From: Streptomyces sp. NBC_00513
GTDB taxonomy: Bacteria > Actinomycetota > Actinomycetes > Streptomycetales > Streptomycetaceae
DNA length: 64,000 nucleotides
Assembly: GCF_041431415.1 (NCBI RefSeq)
Contig: NZ_CP107845.1
Location: forward strand, 1,488,001 to 1,552,000
Direction: 5' to 3'
Shown here: positions 34,251-43,660 of the stretch, piece by piece
How the letters are laid out: every line of letters begins with the position of its first letter
How positions within the stretch are numbered: the first letter of the stretch is position 1
Made by a program: the position numbers and the translations under genes
The notes under the pieces: generated by a model
Seen by the model: the letters and a program-made list of their open reading frames with translations, nothing else
Told to the model about the DNA's origin: nothing
Database searches by the model: none

Positions 34251-34700
34251 TCAGCAGCCGGTGGGGGCCGTCGTCGCGGCGACCACGGTCCACGGCAGCG
34301 CGATCCACACGGTCTTGCCACCGTCCTCGGTCGGGGTGACCGACAGCCGCCCGCCCGCCTCGGCGGCCAGCCAGCGGATGATGACCATGCCCCGCCCGTT
34401 GTCCTGCTGGACCGCCGCGGGGAGCCGCCGGGGATGGCGCGGGTGACTGTCCGTCACGCCGACGCGCAGCCATTCACCGCGCTCCAGCCGGACGTCGACG
34501 GTGAACGTGGGCGACTGACCGCGCGTGTGCTGGACCGCGTTGGTCGCGAGTTCCGAAACGATCAGCCGCACGGTGTCGGCCGTCTCGGATTCGTCGGGCA
34601 GTCCCCAGTCGCCGAGCACCTCCGCGACGTACCGGCGGGCAGCGGCGACCGAGGCCGGGTCGCTCGGCAGAGTGACGGATGCTTCCTGGTGATCTGCCAT
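34251..34700 (-). CDS. ATP-binding regulator (RsbW-like HATPase)
   Basis: A 149-residue protein with a GHKL/HATPase_c fold: N-box ELATNAVQHTRG (around 54-65), G1 box DNGRGMVI (around 102-109), and a final GGKTVWIALPW. Such small proteins are anti-sigma-factor kinases or, as here, divergent partners of XRE-DUF5753/DUF397 pairs in WhiJ-like loci. Its target is unknown; a sigma factor or the neighbouring HTH protein are possibilities. Confidence 0.86.
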   Translation of the reverse strand: MADHQEASVTLPSDPASVAAARRYVAEVLGDWGLPDESETADTVRLIVSELATNAVQHTRGQSPTFTVDVRLERGEWLRVGVTDSHPRHPRRLPAAVQQDNGRGMVIIRWLAAEAGGRLSVTPTEDGGKTVWIALPWTVVAATTAPTGC

Positions 34701-34797
34701 GGCGACGTCCCTTTCCCACCGGGGCGTAACCGTCCCGGATCTACGCTGAGCGCCAGAGTGTCACCCATCGTGCCGCCGTTTCTGCCGATCTCCCAAG

Positions 34798-34849
34798 ATA
34801 TGCATATATCTGTCGCTCAATGCGGTGAACTCTGCTACGCAAGAGCGTA
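34798..34849. promoter_or_regulatory. Operator-like palindromes in the WhiJ-type divergent promoter
   Basis: ATATGCATAT (34798-34807, perfect, in an AT-rich island AGATATGCATATATCT) and TACGC-AAGA-GCGTA (34836-34849, perfect 5-bp arms). They lie between the divergent ATPase and XRE genes, where an XRE repressor would be expected to bind. Confidence 0.5.
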
Positions 34850-34897
34850 TTCGGACGGCAGACTGGTGCGAGCTGTGCCGGTGGAAGGAGAGCGGGT

Positions 34898-35779
34898 ATG
34901 CAGCACGGTCCCGCGGTGCGCCGACGCAAGCTCGGCGAGGAACTGCGTGCGCTCCGTGACCGGTCCGGACTCACCAGCGGTGAGGCGGCCCGGATCGTGG
35001 GATGGCATCAGTCGAAAATCAGCCGCATCGAGACGGGTCGCAGTGGCGCGAAGACAGCGGACATCCGACTGCTGCTCGACGCCTACGGTGATGTGGTCAG
35101 CACGCAGCAGCGGGCCCTGTTGGAGGCCCTCGGCGCCTCGGCGGCGGGCTCGGGAGCGGGCGACGCCGCGCGCGGCCGGCAGTGGTGGCACGACTATCGG
35201 GGGCTGCTGCCGCAGGAGTACCGGGACTTCATCAGCCTGGAGGCCGGCGCCCGCGCCGCCCGGACGGTGGAACTCTCCGTGGTTCCGGGTCTGTTGCAGA
35301 CGCCCGGGTACGCACGCGCGGTGACCAGGGCGGCCCTGGGCGGGCTGCCCGAGCCGAAGGTGGACGCGCTGGTCGACGTACGGCTGGCCCGGCAGTCGGT
35401 GTTGCGGGCCGATCCGCCGCTCCAGCTGAGCGCCGTACTGGACGAGGCGGTGCTGCGGCGCCAGATCGGGGGGCCGGGGGTGATGGAGGAGCAGCTGCGA
35501 CATTTGGTGGAGGTGGCTCTGTTGCCCCAAGTGCGGCTCCAGGTACTGCCGTTCAGCGTGGGGGGTCATCTCGGCCTTACCGGACCGTTCGTCATCTTCT
35601 CATTTCCGAGCATCGCCGATCTGGATGTGGTGGTCCTCGACCATTTGACGAGTAGCCTCTATCTGGAGCGGAAGGAAGACCTCGAGGCGTACAGCGCCGC
35701 GTTCCGCACCATCCAGGCGCACGCCCTCCCGCCGCAGGACTCGTCGGATCTCATCAGCTCCATCGCTGACGACGCGTAA
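34898..35779 (+). CDS. XRE-family regulator with DUF5753
   Basis: A 293-residue protein. N-terminal Cro/C1 HTH (around 9-65: RRRKLGEELRALRDRSGLTS, ARIVGWHQSKISRIETGR), then the DUF5753 domain with its landmark VPGLLQTPGYARAV (around 128-141) and LTGPFVIFSFPS. Start ATG 34898 follows GGAAGGAG. It is followed 12 bases later by the DUF397 gene and faces an ATPase gene, the standard WhiJ-like three-gene module in Streptomyces that tunes development or antibiotic genes. Binding sites are probably the palindromes upstream. Confidence 0.92.
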   Translation: MQHGPAVRRRKLGEELRALRDRSGLTSGEAARIVGWHQSKISRIETGRSGAKTADIRLLLDAYGDVVSTQQRALLEALGASAAGSGAGDAARGRQWWHDYRGLLPQEYRDFISLEAGARAARTVELSVVPGLLQTPGYARAVTRAALGGLPEPKVDALVDVRLARQSVLRADPPLQLSAVLDEAVLRRQIGGPGVMEEQLRHLVEVALLPQVRLQVLPFSVGGHLGLTGPFVIFSFPSIADLDVVVLDHLTSSLYLERKEDLEAYSAAFRTIQAHALPPQDSSDLISSIADDA

Positions 35780-35791
35780 GGAGGCACCCCC

Positions 35792-36013
35792 GTGTCCGCA
35801 ACCCCCTTATCCACCAGCGGACTTCTGATCAGCGCGCGGTGGCGGCGGAGCAGCCGCAGCACCGGAATGAACAACTGCGTGGAAGCGGCCGTCCTCGGTG
35901 GCGGCCTGCTGGCCGTCCGTGACTCCAAACGGACGGACGGCCCGGCCGTGCTCTTCACCGGGCCGGCCTGGCAGGGCTTCCTCGCATCCGTACGGGCGGA
36001 CGCACACGTCTGA
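35792..36013 (+). CDS. DUF397 family protein
   Basis: A 73-residue protein from GTG 35792, with the DUF397 landmarks WRRSSRSTGMNNCVEAA, VRDSKRTDGPAVLFTGPAW and FLASV. These small proteins act with the adjacent XRE-DUF5753 regulator; in known pairs they bind it and modulate DNA binding. AAGGAGG precedes the start. The coding end overlaps a terminator hairpin. Confidence 0.93.
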   Translation: MSATPLSTSGLLISARWRRSSRSTGMNNCVEAAVLGGGLLAVRDSKRTDGPAVLFTGPAWQGFLASVRADAHV

Positions 36014-36026
36014 CGCCCGTACGGAT
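35986..36026. terminator. Hairpin overlapping the DUF397 stop
   Basis: Perfect 13-bp arms ATCCGTACGGGCG (35986-35998) and CGCCCGTACGGAT (36014-36026), 15-nt loop containing the stop codon. It separates DUF397 from the convergent bioF. Confidence 0.75.
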
Positions 36027-36036
36027 CGCTCCCGCA

Positions 36037-37209
36037 CTACAGGCCCGCGGCTCCGGCGGGAGCGGTACGAAGGATCACCTCGACGGCCCGGTCGATCTCC
36101 TCCCCCGTGAGATTCGCCCGGGCGGTCAGCCGCAGCCGGGAGATGCCGTCCGGTACGGACGGCGGCCGGAAGCACCCCACGAACAGTCCCGCCTCACGGC
36201 AGTCGGTGGCCCAGCGCAGTGCCGCCGAGGCCGACGGGGCCCGCACCGACACCACGGCCGCGTCCGGCCTGGCCGCGGCCAGGCCGGACGCGGTGAGCCG
36301 CCCGTACAGCGCGGTGGCCACCTCCCGCACCCGGTCCGCCCGCTCCGGTTCCCGCTGGAGCAGACGCAGGCTCGCGAGCGCCGCGCCCGCCGCGGCCGGA
36401 GCCAGCCCGGTGTCGAAGATGAAGGTCCGGGCCGTGTTGATCAGGTGTCGGATCACCTTCGCCGGGCCGAGCACGACCCCGCCCTGGCTGCCGAGGGACT
36501 TCGACAGGGTCATCGTCGCGACCACGCCGGGCGCGCCCGCCAACCCGACGGCGTGCAGCGCGCCCCGGCCGCCCTCGCCCAGGACACCGAGCCCGTGGGC
36601 GTCGTCCACGACCAGTGCCGCGCCCTCGTCGCGGCAGGCCGCCGCGTACGCGCGGAGCGGGGCGGCGTCCCCGTCCACGGAGAAGACCGAGTCGCTGACC
36701 AGCAGGGCACGGCCCTCGTGCCCGGCGAGCGTCTTGCGCGCGATATCCGCGTCGCCGTGCGGGGTGACCGCGATCCGGGCCCGCGAGAGGCGGCAGCCGT
36801 CGACGATCGAGGCGTGGTTCCCCGCGTCGGAGACGACGAGCGTGTCCCGGTCGCTGAGGGCGGTGACCGCCGCCAGGTTGGCCGCGTACCCGGAGGAGAG
36901 GACCAGTGCCGCCTCGAACCCGCAGAAGGCCGCCAGCTCCTCCTCGAGCCGGGCATGAAGCTCGGTCGTACCCGTCACCAGGCGTGATCCAGTGGCTCCC
37001 CCGCCCCAGCGCTCGGCCGCCTCCCGCGCGCCGCGGATCGTCTCGGGATGCCGGGAGAGACCCAGGTAGTCGTTGCCGGCGAGGTCCAGGAGCGGCGAGT
37101 CGGACGGCCTCGGGCGCAGGGTCCGCATCAGTCCTGCCTGCTCACGTGCCCGCTCCTCGCCGTCGATCCAGGCGAAGACGTCCTCGGGCTCCGGGGTGTG
37201 CTCGGTCAT
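36037..37209 (-). CDS. bioF: 8-amino-7-oxononanoate synthase
   Basis: A 390-residue PLP enzyme condensing pimeloyl-thioester with L-alanine to KAPA. Seen: [32 protein letters not shown], the cofactor-facing [15 protein letters not shown], and the PLP Lys in [12 protein letters not shown]. The start [19 protein letters not shown] at 37209 is the first ATG after the intergenic region. It diverges from bioBAD and shares a 155-bp promoter region with it. No bioC, bioH or bioW is in view, so pimeloyl supply must be encoded elsewhere. Confidence 0.93.
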   Translation of the reverse strand: MTEHTPEPEDVFAWIDGEERAREQAGLMRTLRPRPSDSPLLDLAGNDYLGLSRHPETIRGAREAAERWGGGATGSRLVTGTTELHARLEEELAAFCGFEAALVLSSGYAANLAAVTALSDRDTLVVSDAGNHASIVDGCRLSRARIAVTPHGDADIARKTLAGHEGRALLVSDSVFSVDGDAAPLRAYAAACRDEGAALVVDDAHGLGVLGEGGRGALHAVGLAGAPGVVATMTLSKSLGSQGGVVLGPAKVIRHLINTARTFIFDTGLAPAAAGAALASLRLLQREPERADRVREVATALYGRLTASGLAAARPDAAVVSVRAPSASAALRWATDCREAGLFVGCFRPPSVPDGISRLRLTARANLTGEEIDRAVEVILRTAPAGAAGL

Positions 37210-37233
37210 CGGCGGTCCTCGCGTTTTGTCGGC

Positions 37234-37294
37234 TGTCGACAGATCTGCTCGACCCTAGCCGCCGCCGCTCGCGGGGCAGATGTGGCGATCCACA
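37234..37294. promoter_or_regulatory. Palindromes in the divergent biotin promoter region
   Basis: TGTCGACA (37234-37241) and TGTGG-CGAT-CCACA (37281-37294) lie between bioF and bioB. They do not match the BioQ or BirA operators I know. Candidate regulatory elements by position only. Confidence 0.3.
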
Positions 37295-37364
37295 CACTCC
37301 GATCTGGCCATGTTGTCTGATCTCTCCTTGGCCGGGAGTACCGGTGTGGGCCAGGATCAGCGTC

Positions 37365-38618
37365 ATGGACCTGCTGAACACCCTGGTGGACAAGGGGCTG
37401 CGGCGCGAGCTGCCGACCCGCGAAGAGGCGCTCGCCGTACTGGCGACCTCGGACGACGAACTGCTCGACGTGGTGACCGCGGCCGGCAAGGTACGCCGCC
37501 AGTGGTTCGGCCGTCGCGTGAAGCTGAACTACCTGGTCAACCTGAAGTCGGGCCTCTGCCCGGAGGACTGCTCGTACTGTTCCCAGCGCCTGGGTTCGAA
37601 GGCGGAGATCCTCAAGTACACGTGGCTGAAACCCGAGGAGGCCTCCCAGGCCGCCGCGGCCGGCGTCGCGGGCGGGGCCAAGCGGGTCTGTCTGGTGGCG
37701 AGCGGACGCGGTCCGACGGACCGTGACGTGGACCGGGTCGGCAAGACGATCGAGGCGATCAAGGAGCAGAACGAGGGCATCGAGGTCTGTGCCTGCCTGG
37801 GTCTGCTCTCGGACGGTCAGGCGGAGCGTCTGAAGGACGCGGGTGCGGATGCCTACAACCACAACCTCAACACCTCCGAGGCCACGTACGGCCAGATCAC
37901 CAAGACCCACACGTACGCGGACCGCGTCGACACGGTGCAGAAGGCGCAGGCCGCCGGCCTGTCCGCCTGCTCCGGCCTGATCGCGGGCATGGGCGAGAGC
38001 GACGAGGACCTCGTCGACGTCGTCTACTCGCTGCGCGAGCTGGACCCGGACTCGGTGCCGGTCAACTTCCTGATCCCCTTCGAGGGCACGCCGCTGGCCA
38101 AGGAGTGGAACCTCACCCCGCAGCGCTGCCTCCGGATCCTGGCGATGGTGCGGTTCGTCTGCCCCGACGTCGAGGTCCGGCTCGCGGGCGGGCGCGAGGT
38201 GCACCTGCGCTCCATGCAGCCGCTGGCCCTGCACCTGGTCAACTCGATCTTCCTCGGCGACTACCTGACCAGTGAGGGCCAGGCCGGTCAGGCCGACCTG
38301 GACATGATCGCGGACGCCGGTTTCGAGGTGGAGGGCGCCGGTACGACGACCCTGCCCACGCACCGCGCCGACGCGGCGGCGGCGCCCGCCGCGGCCGGGG
38401 GCTGCGGTTCGCACGGCGGCGGCGCATCGCTCTGTGGCCCTTCCGGGACCGCGGACTCCGCCGAGGCGGCGGGCTGCGGTTCGGCGTGCGGCGGCTGCTC
38501 GGGGCACGCCGAGCCGGCGGCTGCCTCCCGCGCCCGGGTGGAGCCCGGTGAGGTGCGCTCGGACCTGGTGTCGGTGCGTCGACGTGGCGCGGGGACGGAC
38601 ATCGCCCCCAATGCCTGA
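37365..38618 (+). CDS. bioB: Biotin synthase with Cys-rich C-terminal tail
   Basis: A 417-residue radical-SAM enzyme inserting sulfur into dethiobiotin. Seen: CPEDCSYC at about 66-73 (4Fe-4S/SAM cluster), [18 protein letters not shown] [12 protein letters not shown], and [13 protein letters not shown]. The second-cluster cysteines lie in the central region. The core ends near residue 325; the remaining 90 residues are Ala/Gly-rich with five Cys in clusters ([26 protein letters not shown]), absent from E. coli BioB. ATG 37365. Its stop overlaps the bioA start by 8 bases. Confidence 0.95.
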   Translation: MDLLNTLVDKGLRRELPTREEALAVLATSDDELLDVVTAAGKVRRQWFGRRVKLNYLVNLKSGLCPEDCSYCSQRLGSKAEILKYTWLKPEEASQAAAAGVAGGAKRVCLVASGRGPTDRDVDRVGKTIEAIKEQNEGIEVCACLGLLSDGQAERLKDAGADAYNHNLNTSEATYGQITKTHTYADRVDTVQKAQAAGLSACSGLIAGMGESDEDLVDVVYSLRELDPDSVPVNFLIPFEGTPLAKEWNLTPQRCLRILAMVRFVCPDVEVRLAGGREVHLRSMQPLALHLVNSIFLGDYLTSEGQAGQADLDMIADAGFEVEGAGTTTLPTHRADAAAAPAAAGGCGSHGGGASLCGPSGTADSAEAAGCGSACGGCSGHAEPAAASRARVEPGEVRSDLVSVRRRGAGTDIAPNA

Positions 38619-39954
38619 TCAGCACCTCCCGCCGGACGATCGACAAGACCCGCCGGACGCGCTGCCGCCGGCCGACCTGGTCGCGTTGGACCGGCAGCAC
38701 GTCTGGCACCCGTACGGCCCGATGCCCGGCAGGCAGGATCCGCTGGTCGTCGCCTCCGCTTCGGGTGTCCGGCTGCGGCTCGCGACCCCCTCGGAGGGGC
38801 ACGAGGAGCTGGTCGACGGCATGTCCTCCTGGTGGTCGGCCGTCCACGGCTACAACCACCCGGTGCTGAACGAGGCCGTGACCGCCCAGTTGGGTCGGAT
38901 GTCGCACGTCATGTTCGGCGGGCTCACCCACGAGCCCGCCGTCCGTCTCGCGACGAGGCTCGTCGAGATCACCCCGGCCGGCCTGGAGCACGTGTTCCTG
39001 GCCGACTCGGGTTCGGTCGCCGTCGAGGTCGCCGTGAAGATGTGCCTCCAGTACTGGCGCTCCGTCGGCCGGCCCGGCAAGACCCGCCTGCTCACCTGGC
39101 GGGGCGGCTACCACGGGGACACCTGGCAGCCGATGGCCGTCTGCGACCCCGAGGGCGGAATGCACGAGCTGTGGTCGGGGCAACTGCCGCGGCAACTGTT
39201 CGCGGACGCCCCTCCGGCCGGGTTCGACGTGCCGGTGGACCCCTCGTACGTGGCCCACCTGCGCTCCCTGATCTCGGCGCACGCCGACGAACTGGCGGCC
39301 GTGATCGTGGAGCCCGTGGTCCAGGGCGCGGGCGGGATGCGGTTCCACAACCCGGACTACCTCGCCGTGCTCCGGGACCTGTGCGACGAGTACGACGTCC
39401 TCCTCGTCCTGGACGAGATCGCCACCGGCTTCGGCCGCACGGGCGCGCTGTTCGCGGCGGAACACGCCGGGATCACCCCGGACGTGATGTGCCTGGGCAA
39501 GGCCCTGACCGGCGGATACGTCACCCTCTCCGCGACGCTCTGCACCGAGCGGGTGGCCGACGGGATCTCCCGCGGCGAGGTGCCCGTGCTGGCCCACGGG
39601 CCGACGTTCATGGGCAACCCGCTGGCGACGGCGGTGGCGAACGCCTCGATCGACCTGCTGCTGAGCCAGGACTGGCAACGGGAGATCAAGCGCCTCGAAG
39701 CCGGCCTCGTGGCGGGCCTGGAACCGGCCAGGGCGCTTCCCGGCGTACGGGACGTCCGGGTCCTCGGCGCGATCGGCGTGATCCAGCTCGACCACCCCGT
39801 GGACATGGCCGCCGCCACCCGGGCGGCCGTCCGGGAAGGGGTCTGGCTGCGCCCGTTCCGCGATCTGATCTACACGATGCCTCCGTTCGTGACGGGCGAC
39901 GCCGACGTGGCGCGCATCTGCCGTGCGGCGTGCGCAGCGGCCCGGGAGGGCTGA
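38611..39954 (+). CDS. bioA: Adenosylmethionine-8-amino-7-oxononanoate aminotransferase
   Basis: A 447-residue class III aminotransferase making DAPA from KAPA, with SAM as amino donor. Seen: [10 protein letters not shown] (substrate loop), [50 protein letters not shown] and the PLP Lys in [12 protein letters not shown] 38611 overlaps the bioB end, coupling translation. Length and motifs are normal. Confidence 0.95.
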   Translation: MPDQHLPPDDRQDPPDALPPADLVALDRQHVWHPYGPMPGRQDPLVVASASGVRLRLATPSEGHEELVDGMSSWWSAVHGYNHPVLNEAVTAQLGRMSHVMFGGLTHEPAVRLATRLVEITPAGLEHVFLADSGSVAVEVAVKMCLQYWRSVGRPGKTRLLTWRGGYHGDTWQPMAVCDPEGGMHELWSGQLPRQLFADAPPAGFDVPVDPSYVAHLRSLISAHADELAAVIVEPVVQGAGGMRFHNPDYLAVLRDLCDEYDVLLVLDEIATGFGRTGALFAAEHAGITPDVMCLGKALTGGYVTLSATLCTERVADGISRGEVPVLAHGPTFMGNPLATAVANASIDLLLSQDWQREIKRLEAGLVAGLEPARALPGVRDVRVLGAIGVIQLDHPVDMAAATRAAVREGVWLRPFRDLIYTMPPFVTGDADVARICRAACAAAREG

Positions 39955-39959
39955 CCCAC

Positions 39960-40679
39960 ATGACGATCCTGATGATCTCCGGCACCGGTACGGAAATCGG
40001 CAAGACGGTGACGACCGCCGCCATAGCGACGGCCGCGACGGCCGCCGGCCTGACCGTGGCGGTGCTCAAGCCGGCCCAGACCGGCGTCGGTCCGGACGAA
40101 CCGGGCGACGCGGCGGAAGTCGCCCGGCTGGCCGGTCCGTCCGTGACCGCCGAGGAACTGGCCCGCTATCCCGAGCCCCTGGCGCCCGACACGGCGGCCC
40201 GGCGCTCGGGGCTCACCCCGGTCTCGCCCCGAGCCGTCGCCGAGGCCGCGCACCGGCTCGACCTCTCCCACGACCTGGTCCTGGTCGAGGGGGCGGGTGG
40301 GCTGCTGGTCCGCTTCGACGAGGAGGGCAACACCCTGGCCAACGCGGCCCGCCTGCTCGACGCCCCCGTGCTGATCGTCGCCCCGGCGGGGCTCGGCACG
40401 CTGAACGCCACCACCCTCACCGCCGAGGCCCTGCGGGCCCGGTCGTTGACCCCGTGGGGCGTGGTGGTCGGCAGTTGGCCCGCCGATCCGGACCTGGCCT
40501 CGCGGTGCAACCTCGCCGACCTGCCGAAGTCCGCGGGTGTCCCCCTGATGGGCGCCGTCCCGCAGGGCTCGGGCGCGTTGGCCCCGGCCGAGTTCCGTAC
40601 GGCGGCCCCCACGTGGCTGGGGCCGATGCTCCACGGCACCTGGTCGGAACCGGAGTTCCTGCGGACCTGGCAGCCCTGA
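39960..40679 (+). CDS. bioD: Dethiobiotin synthetase
   Basis: A 239-residue ATP-dependent carboxylase closing the ureido ring of dethiobiotin. Seen: P-loop GTGTEIGKTV (around 8-17), VLKPAQTGV, VEGAGGLLVRFD, LGTLNATTLTAEALRAR and VVVGSWP. It starts 5 bases after bioA. Last gene of bioBAD; no distinct terminator follows, only short repeats. Confidence 0.94.
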   Translation: MTILMISGTGTEIGKTVTTAAIATAATAAGLTVAVLKPAQTGVGPDEPGDAAEVARLAGPSVTAEELARYPEPLAPDTAARRSGLTPVSPRAVAEAAHRLDLSHDLVLVEGAGGLLVRFDEEGNTLANAARLLDAPVLIVAPAGLGTLNATTLTAEALRARSLTPWGVVVGSWPADPDLASRCNLADLPKSAGVPLMGAVPQGSGALAPAEFRTAAPTWLGPMLHGTWSEPEFLRTWQP

Positions 40680-40975
40680 CCGCCGACCGGCGCAGGTCGC
40701 GCGGGAGCCCGAGGCGCCGCTTGCGCGGGAGCCCTGGGCGCTTGCGCGGGAGCACGAGGCGCCGGTCGTTCCGGCGCCCGAGGCGGATGGACCGGCGGCT
40801 CCCGTCGCGGCGTGGGGGCGTGACGCGGGAAGGCGGCGCGGGGCCGCGCGGCGGCGGGCGTTCGGCCGTGCTCCCCCGGACGACTGTGCGCCCGCGCGGT
40901 TTCGCGGCCCTCCGAGGCGGGGAACAGCCCGGCAGGGCACCCGCACCAGCCGCCACCCCCGCTTGGAGGCCCGCC
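40680..40975. repeat. Intergenic low-complexity region with degenerate repeats
   Basis: About 296 bases without a gene. Three degenerate copies of a GCGCGGGAGCCC-like unit lie between 40699 and 40756, followed by GC-rich sequence with no codon bias. The methyltransferase ribosome site lies at its end. Confidence 0.5.
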
Positions 40976-41635
40976 ATGCCCCGCCGATCCTCCGACCCGG
41001 TCCACCACCCGCACTTCGCCCGTTTCTACGCCCGCCTCAGCACCGCCGCCGAGACCCGCGGCGGCATCGGCCCGCTCCGCGAGGAACTGCTGCACGGTGT
41101 GTCCGGTCGTGTCATCGAGATCGGCGCCGGCAACGGCCTCAACTTCGCGCACTACCCCCGGGCCGTCTCCGAGGTGGTAGCCGTCGAACCGGAGCGCTCC
41201 CTGCGCCGACTCGCGGCGGCGGCCGCGCGGCGCGCCGAAGTCCCGGTGGACCTCGTGCCCGGCGTCGCCGAGGCGCTGCCGGTCAAGAGCGAGGCCTTCG
41301 ACGTGGCCGTGGCCTCCTTGGTGTTGTGCACCGTACGCAGCCTCCCCCGCGCCCTCGCGGAACTGCACCGGGTGCTTCGCCCCGACGCCGAGTTGCGCTT
41401 CTTCGAACACGGTCTGGCGCCCGGTCCCGGCATGGCCGCCGTCCAACGGACGCTGGACCGGACCGTCTGGCCCCGGCTCTTCGGCGGCTGTCACACGGCC
41501 CGTGACCCGCTCGCCGCGATCGAGGCGGCCGGTTTCCGGATCGTCTCGCACCGCGCGTTCCGGCTGCCGGAACGCGGCCCGGCGCTCCCCACCTCGTACT
41601 GCGTCATCGGCTCGGCCCGTCGCGTGGAGGACTAG
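40976..41635 (+). CDS. Class I SAM-dependent methyltransferase
   Basis: A 219-residue protein of the UbiE/Methyltransf_11 type. Seen: motif I VIEIGAGNGLNFAHYP (around 46-61), the acidic end of strand 2 VVAVEPERSLRRLA, motif II/post-II ALPVKSEAFDVAVASLVLCTV, and RVLRPDAELRFFEHG. Similar proteins methylate small molecules or quinones; the substrate is unknown. ATG 40976 follows TTGGAGG. Confidence 0.87.
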   Translation: MPRRSSDPVHHPHFARFYARLSTAAETRGGIGPLREELLHGVSGRVIEIGAGNGLNFAHYPRAVSEVVAVEPERSLRRLAAAAARRAEVPVDLVPGVAEALPVKSEAFDVAVASLVLCTVRSLPRALAELHRVLRPDAELRFFEHGLAPGPGMAAVQRTLDRTVWPRLFGGCHTARDPLAAIEAAGFRIVSHRAFRLPERGPALPTSYCVIGSARRVED

Positions 41636-41683
41636 GAGCCGAGGACCGGGCGTCTCTTCGGGTCCCGTGCCGGTCGCCGACCG

Positions 41684-42118
41684 CTATGCGGATCGGTGGT
41701 CGAGCGGCTTGACCCAGCGGGTCCAGTGGTCCTCGGGGTGGTATCCGGCCGCGTCCCAGGCCCCGTGCGCCCGCTCGTTGCGATCGAGCACCATCGCGTC
41801 CGCGCGCCGCCCGCCCAGGGCGACGAACCGCTCCTCTGCGGCGGCGAGCAACGCCGCGCCGATGCCCTGCCGGCGGTGTCCGGGGTGGACGGCGAGTCGG
41901 TACAGGTGGCAGCGCCATCCGTCGAAGCCGGCGATGACCGTGCCGACGAGCCCGCCGTCGCGGCGGGCGAGGAGGAGGGCGTGCGGGTCACGGGCGTGGA
42001 GCAGCTCGATTCCGGCGAGGTCGTCGGAGATGCTTGTCCCTTCGGCGGCCGTCTTCCAGAAGGCCAGTACCTCGGCGAGGTCTGGCGGGGAGGCGGGTCC
42101 GATGTGAAGATCGTCCAT
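41684..42118 (-). CDS. GNAT family N-acetyltransferase
   Basis: A 144-residue protein with a complete GNAT fold: N-terminal MDDLHIGPASPPDLAEVLAF, strand GGLVGTVIAGFDG, the acetyl-CoA loop RLAVHPGHRRQGIGAALLAAAEE (around 74-96) and VLDRNERAHGAWDAAGYHPED. RimI-like in layout; the acceptor is unknown. ATG 42118. Convergent with the methyltransferase. Confidence 0.9.
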   Translation of the reverse strand: MDDLHIGPASPPDLAEVLAFWKTAAEGTSISDDLAGIELLHARDPHALLLARRDGGLVGTVIAGFDGWRCHLYRLAVHPGHRRQGIGAALLAAAEERFVALGGRRADAMVLDRNERAHGAWDAAGYHPEDHWTRWVKPLDHRSA

Positions 42119-42319
42119 GCTCGGGATCCCATCACCCGAGGAACGGGCACCAAAAGCACGATCCCTCCCCTTTGCCTTTCCTTTACCATGTGGTCAAGTG
42201 TTCCGCTCGAACGACCTGAAAGAAAGGTGTGAGCGTCCGTCCATGGGCGAGCCCCCGGTACCCGCACATCGCGCGACCCCTCTCCTCCTGTCTGATCATG
42301 GAACGGAGGTGACCGACCG

Positions 42320-43660
42320 ATGACCGAAGTGCTCCTGCTCATCGTGGCGCTGCTGCTCTGCCTGGCCTGCGGAGTCTTCGTCGCGGCCGAGTTCTCGTTG
42401 ACGACGGTCGAGCGCAGTGAGCTCGAACGCGCCGTCGAACGCGGCGAACGCGGGGCCGACAGCGCCCTGACAGCCGTCCGGAGTCTGACCTTCCAGCTCT
42501 CCGGCGCCCAACTCGGCATCACCGTGACCGGTCTGGTCATCGGCATGCTCTCCAAACCCTCGATCTCGGCCATGCTCCAGGGCCCCTTCGAGGCCATGGG
42601 CCTGTCGGCCGCGACAGCCTCCTCCGCCGCCCTGATCGTGGGCACCGTCCTGTCGACCGTCGTCCTGATGGTCGTCGGCGAACTGGTGCCCAAGAACTGG
42701 GCCATCTCCTCGCCGCTCGCCATCGCCAAGCGCGTGGCCACCACGCAGCGGGTCTTCAGCCGTACCTTCAAGCCGCTGATCAGCCATCTGAACACCACCG
42801 CGAACCACCTCGTCCGCCGAATCGGCCTGGAGCCGGCCGAGGAACTGGCCTCGGCACGCAGCCCTCAGGAACTCGTCGCCCTGGCCCGGCACTCCGCGAA
42901 GGCCGGCTCGCTGGAGAAGGACACCGCCGAGCTGTTCGTGCGGACCCTGAACCTGGCCGACCTGACCGCGGAGAACGTCATGACCCCGCGCGTCCAGGTC
43001 ACCGCCCTCGACGTGCAGACCACCGCCGAGGACGTGGCGAACGCCACCCTGGCCACCGGCCTGTCGCGTTTCCCCGTCTACCGGGGCAGCCTCGACACCG
43101 TCGTCGGCACGGTGCACATCAAGGACGTACTGGCGCTGCCCGCCGAGGAGCGACACCGGTACCCGGTGGAGCGCCTGCTGCGCGAGCCGCTGCTGGTCCC
43201 CGAGTCCCTGACCGTGGACCGGTTGCTGGACCGGCTGTCGGGCCGGCAGACGATGGCCGTGGTCATCGACGAGTACGGCGGCACGGCCGGTGTGGCGACG
43301 CTGGAGGACATCGTCGAGGAGGTCGTGGGCGAGGTCCGCGACGAGCACGACCCGCACGAGACCCCGGACCTGGCCCCGGCCGGCACGGACGCCTCGGGAC
43401 GGGCCCTGTACTCGGCCGACGGCGCCGCCCGCACCGACCAGCTCCGGCGGATCGGACTGCGGGTGCCGGACGGCCCGTACGAGACGCTGGCCGGTCTCGT
43501 GGCCACCGAGTTGGGCCGGATCCCCGCCGTCGGCGACAGCATGGAACTGGACGGCTGGCGGCTCGACGTGGTGGACGCGAGCGGACGTCGGGCCGCGCGG
43601 GTGCTCCTGCACACGCCGGTCGAGTCCGCCGACAACGACGGTGCGGAGGAGACCCGATGA
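42320..43660 (+). CDS. CNNM/CorC-type membrane protein with CBS pair (hemolysin family)
   Basis: A 446-residue protein: the DUF21/CNNM transmembrane domain (about 1-190, four helices, with LTVERSELERAVERGERGA-like linker), two CBS domains (about 210-340: VMTPRVQVTALD, FPVYRGSLDTVVGTVHIKDVL, VVIDEYGGTAGVATLEDIVEEVVGE), and a C-terminal CorC_HlyC domain. The family exports or regulates Mg2+ or Na+. ATG 42320 has GGAGG about 14 bases upstream. Its stop overlaps the next gene (ATGA). Confidence 0.91.
   Translation: MTEVLLLIVALLLCLACGVFVAAEFSLTTVERSELERAVERGERGADSALTAVRSLTFQLSGAQLGITVTGLVIGMLSKPSISAMLQGPFEAMGLSAATASSAALIVGTVLSTVVLMVVGELVPKNWAISSPLAIAKRVATTQRVFSRTFKPLISHLNTTANHLVRRIGLEPAEELASARSPQELVALARHSAKAGSLEKDTAELFVRTLNLADLTAENVMTPRVQVTALDVQTTAEDVANATLATGLSRFPVYRGSLDTVVGTVHIKDVLALPAEERHRYPVERLLREPLLVPESLTVDRLLDRLSGRQTMAVVIDEYGGTAGVATLEDIVEEVVGEVRDEHDPHETPDLAPAGTDASGRALYSADGAARTDQLRRIGLRVPDGPYETLAGLVATELGRIPAVGDSMELDGWRLDVVDASGRRAARVLLHTPVESADNDGAEETR

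Noticed and set aside
40680..40975. Small ORFs after bioD
   Set aside because: Repetitive GC-rich sequence gives open frames, but none has a ribosome site or plausible composition.
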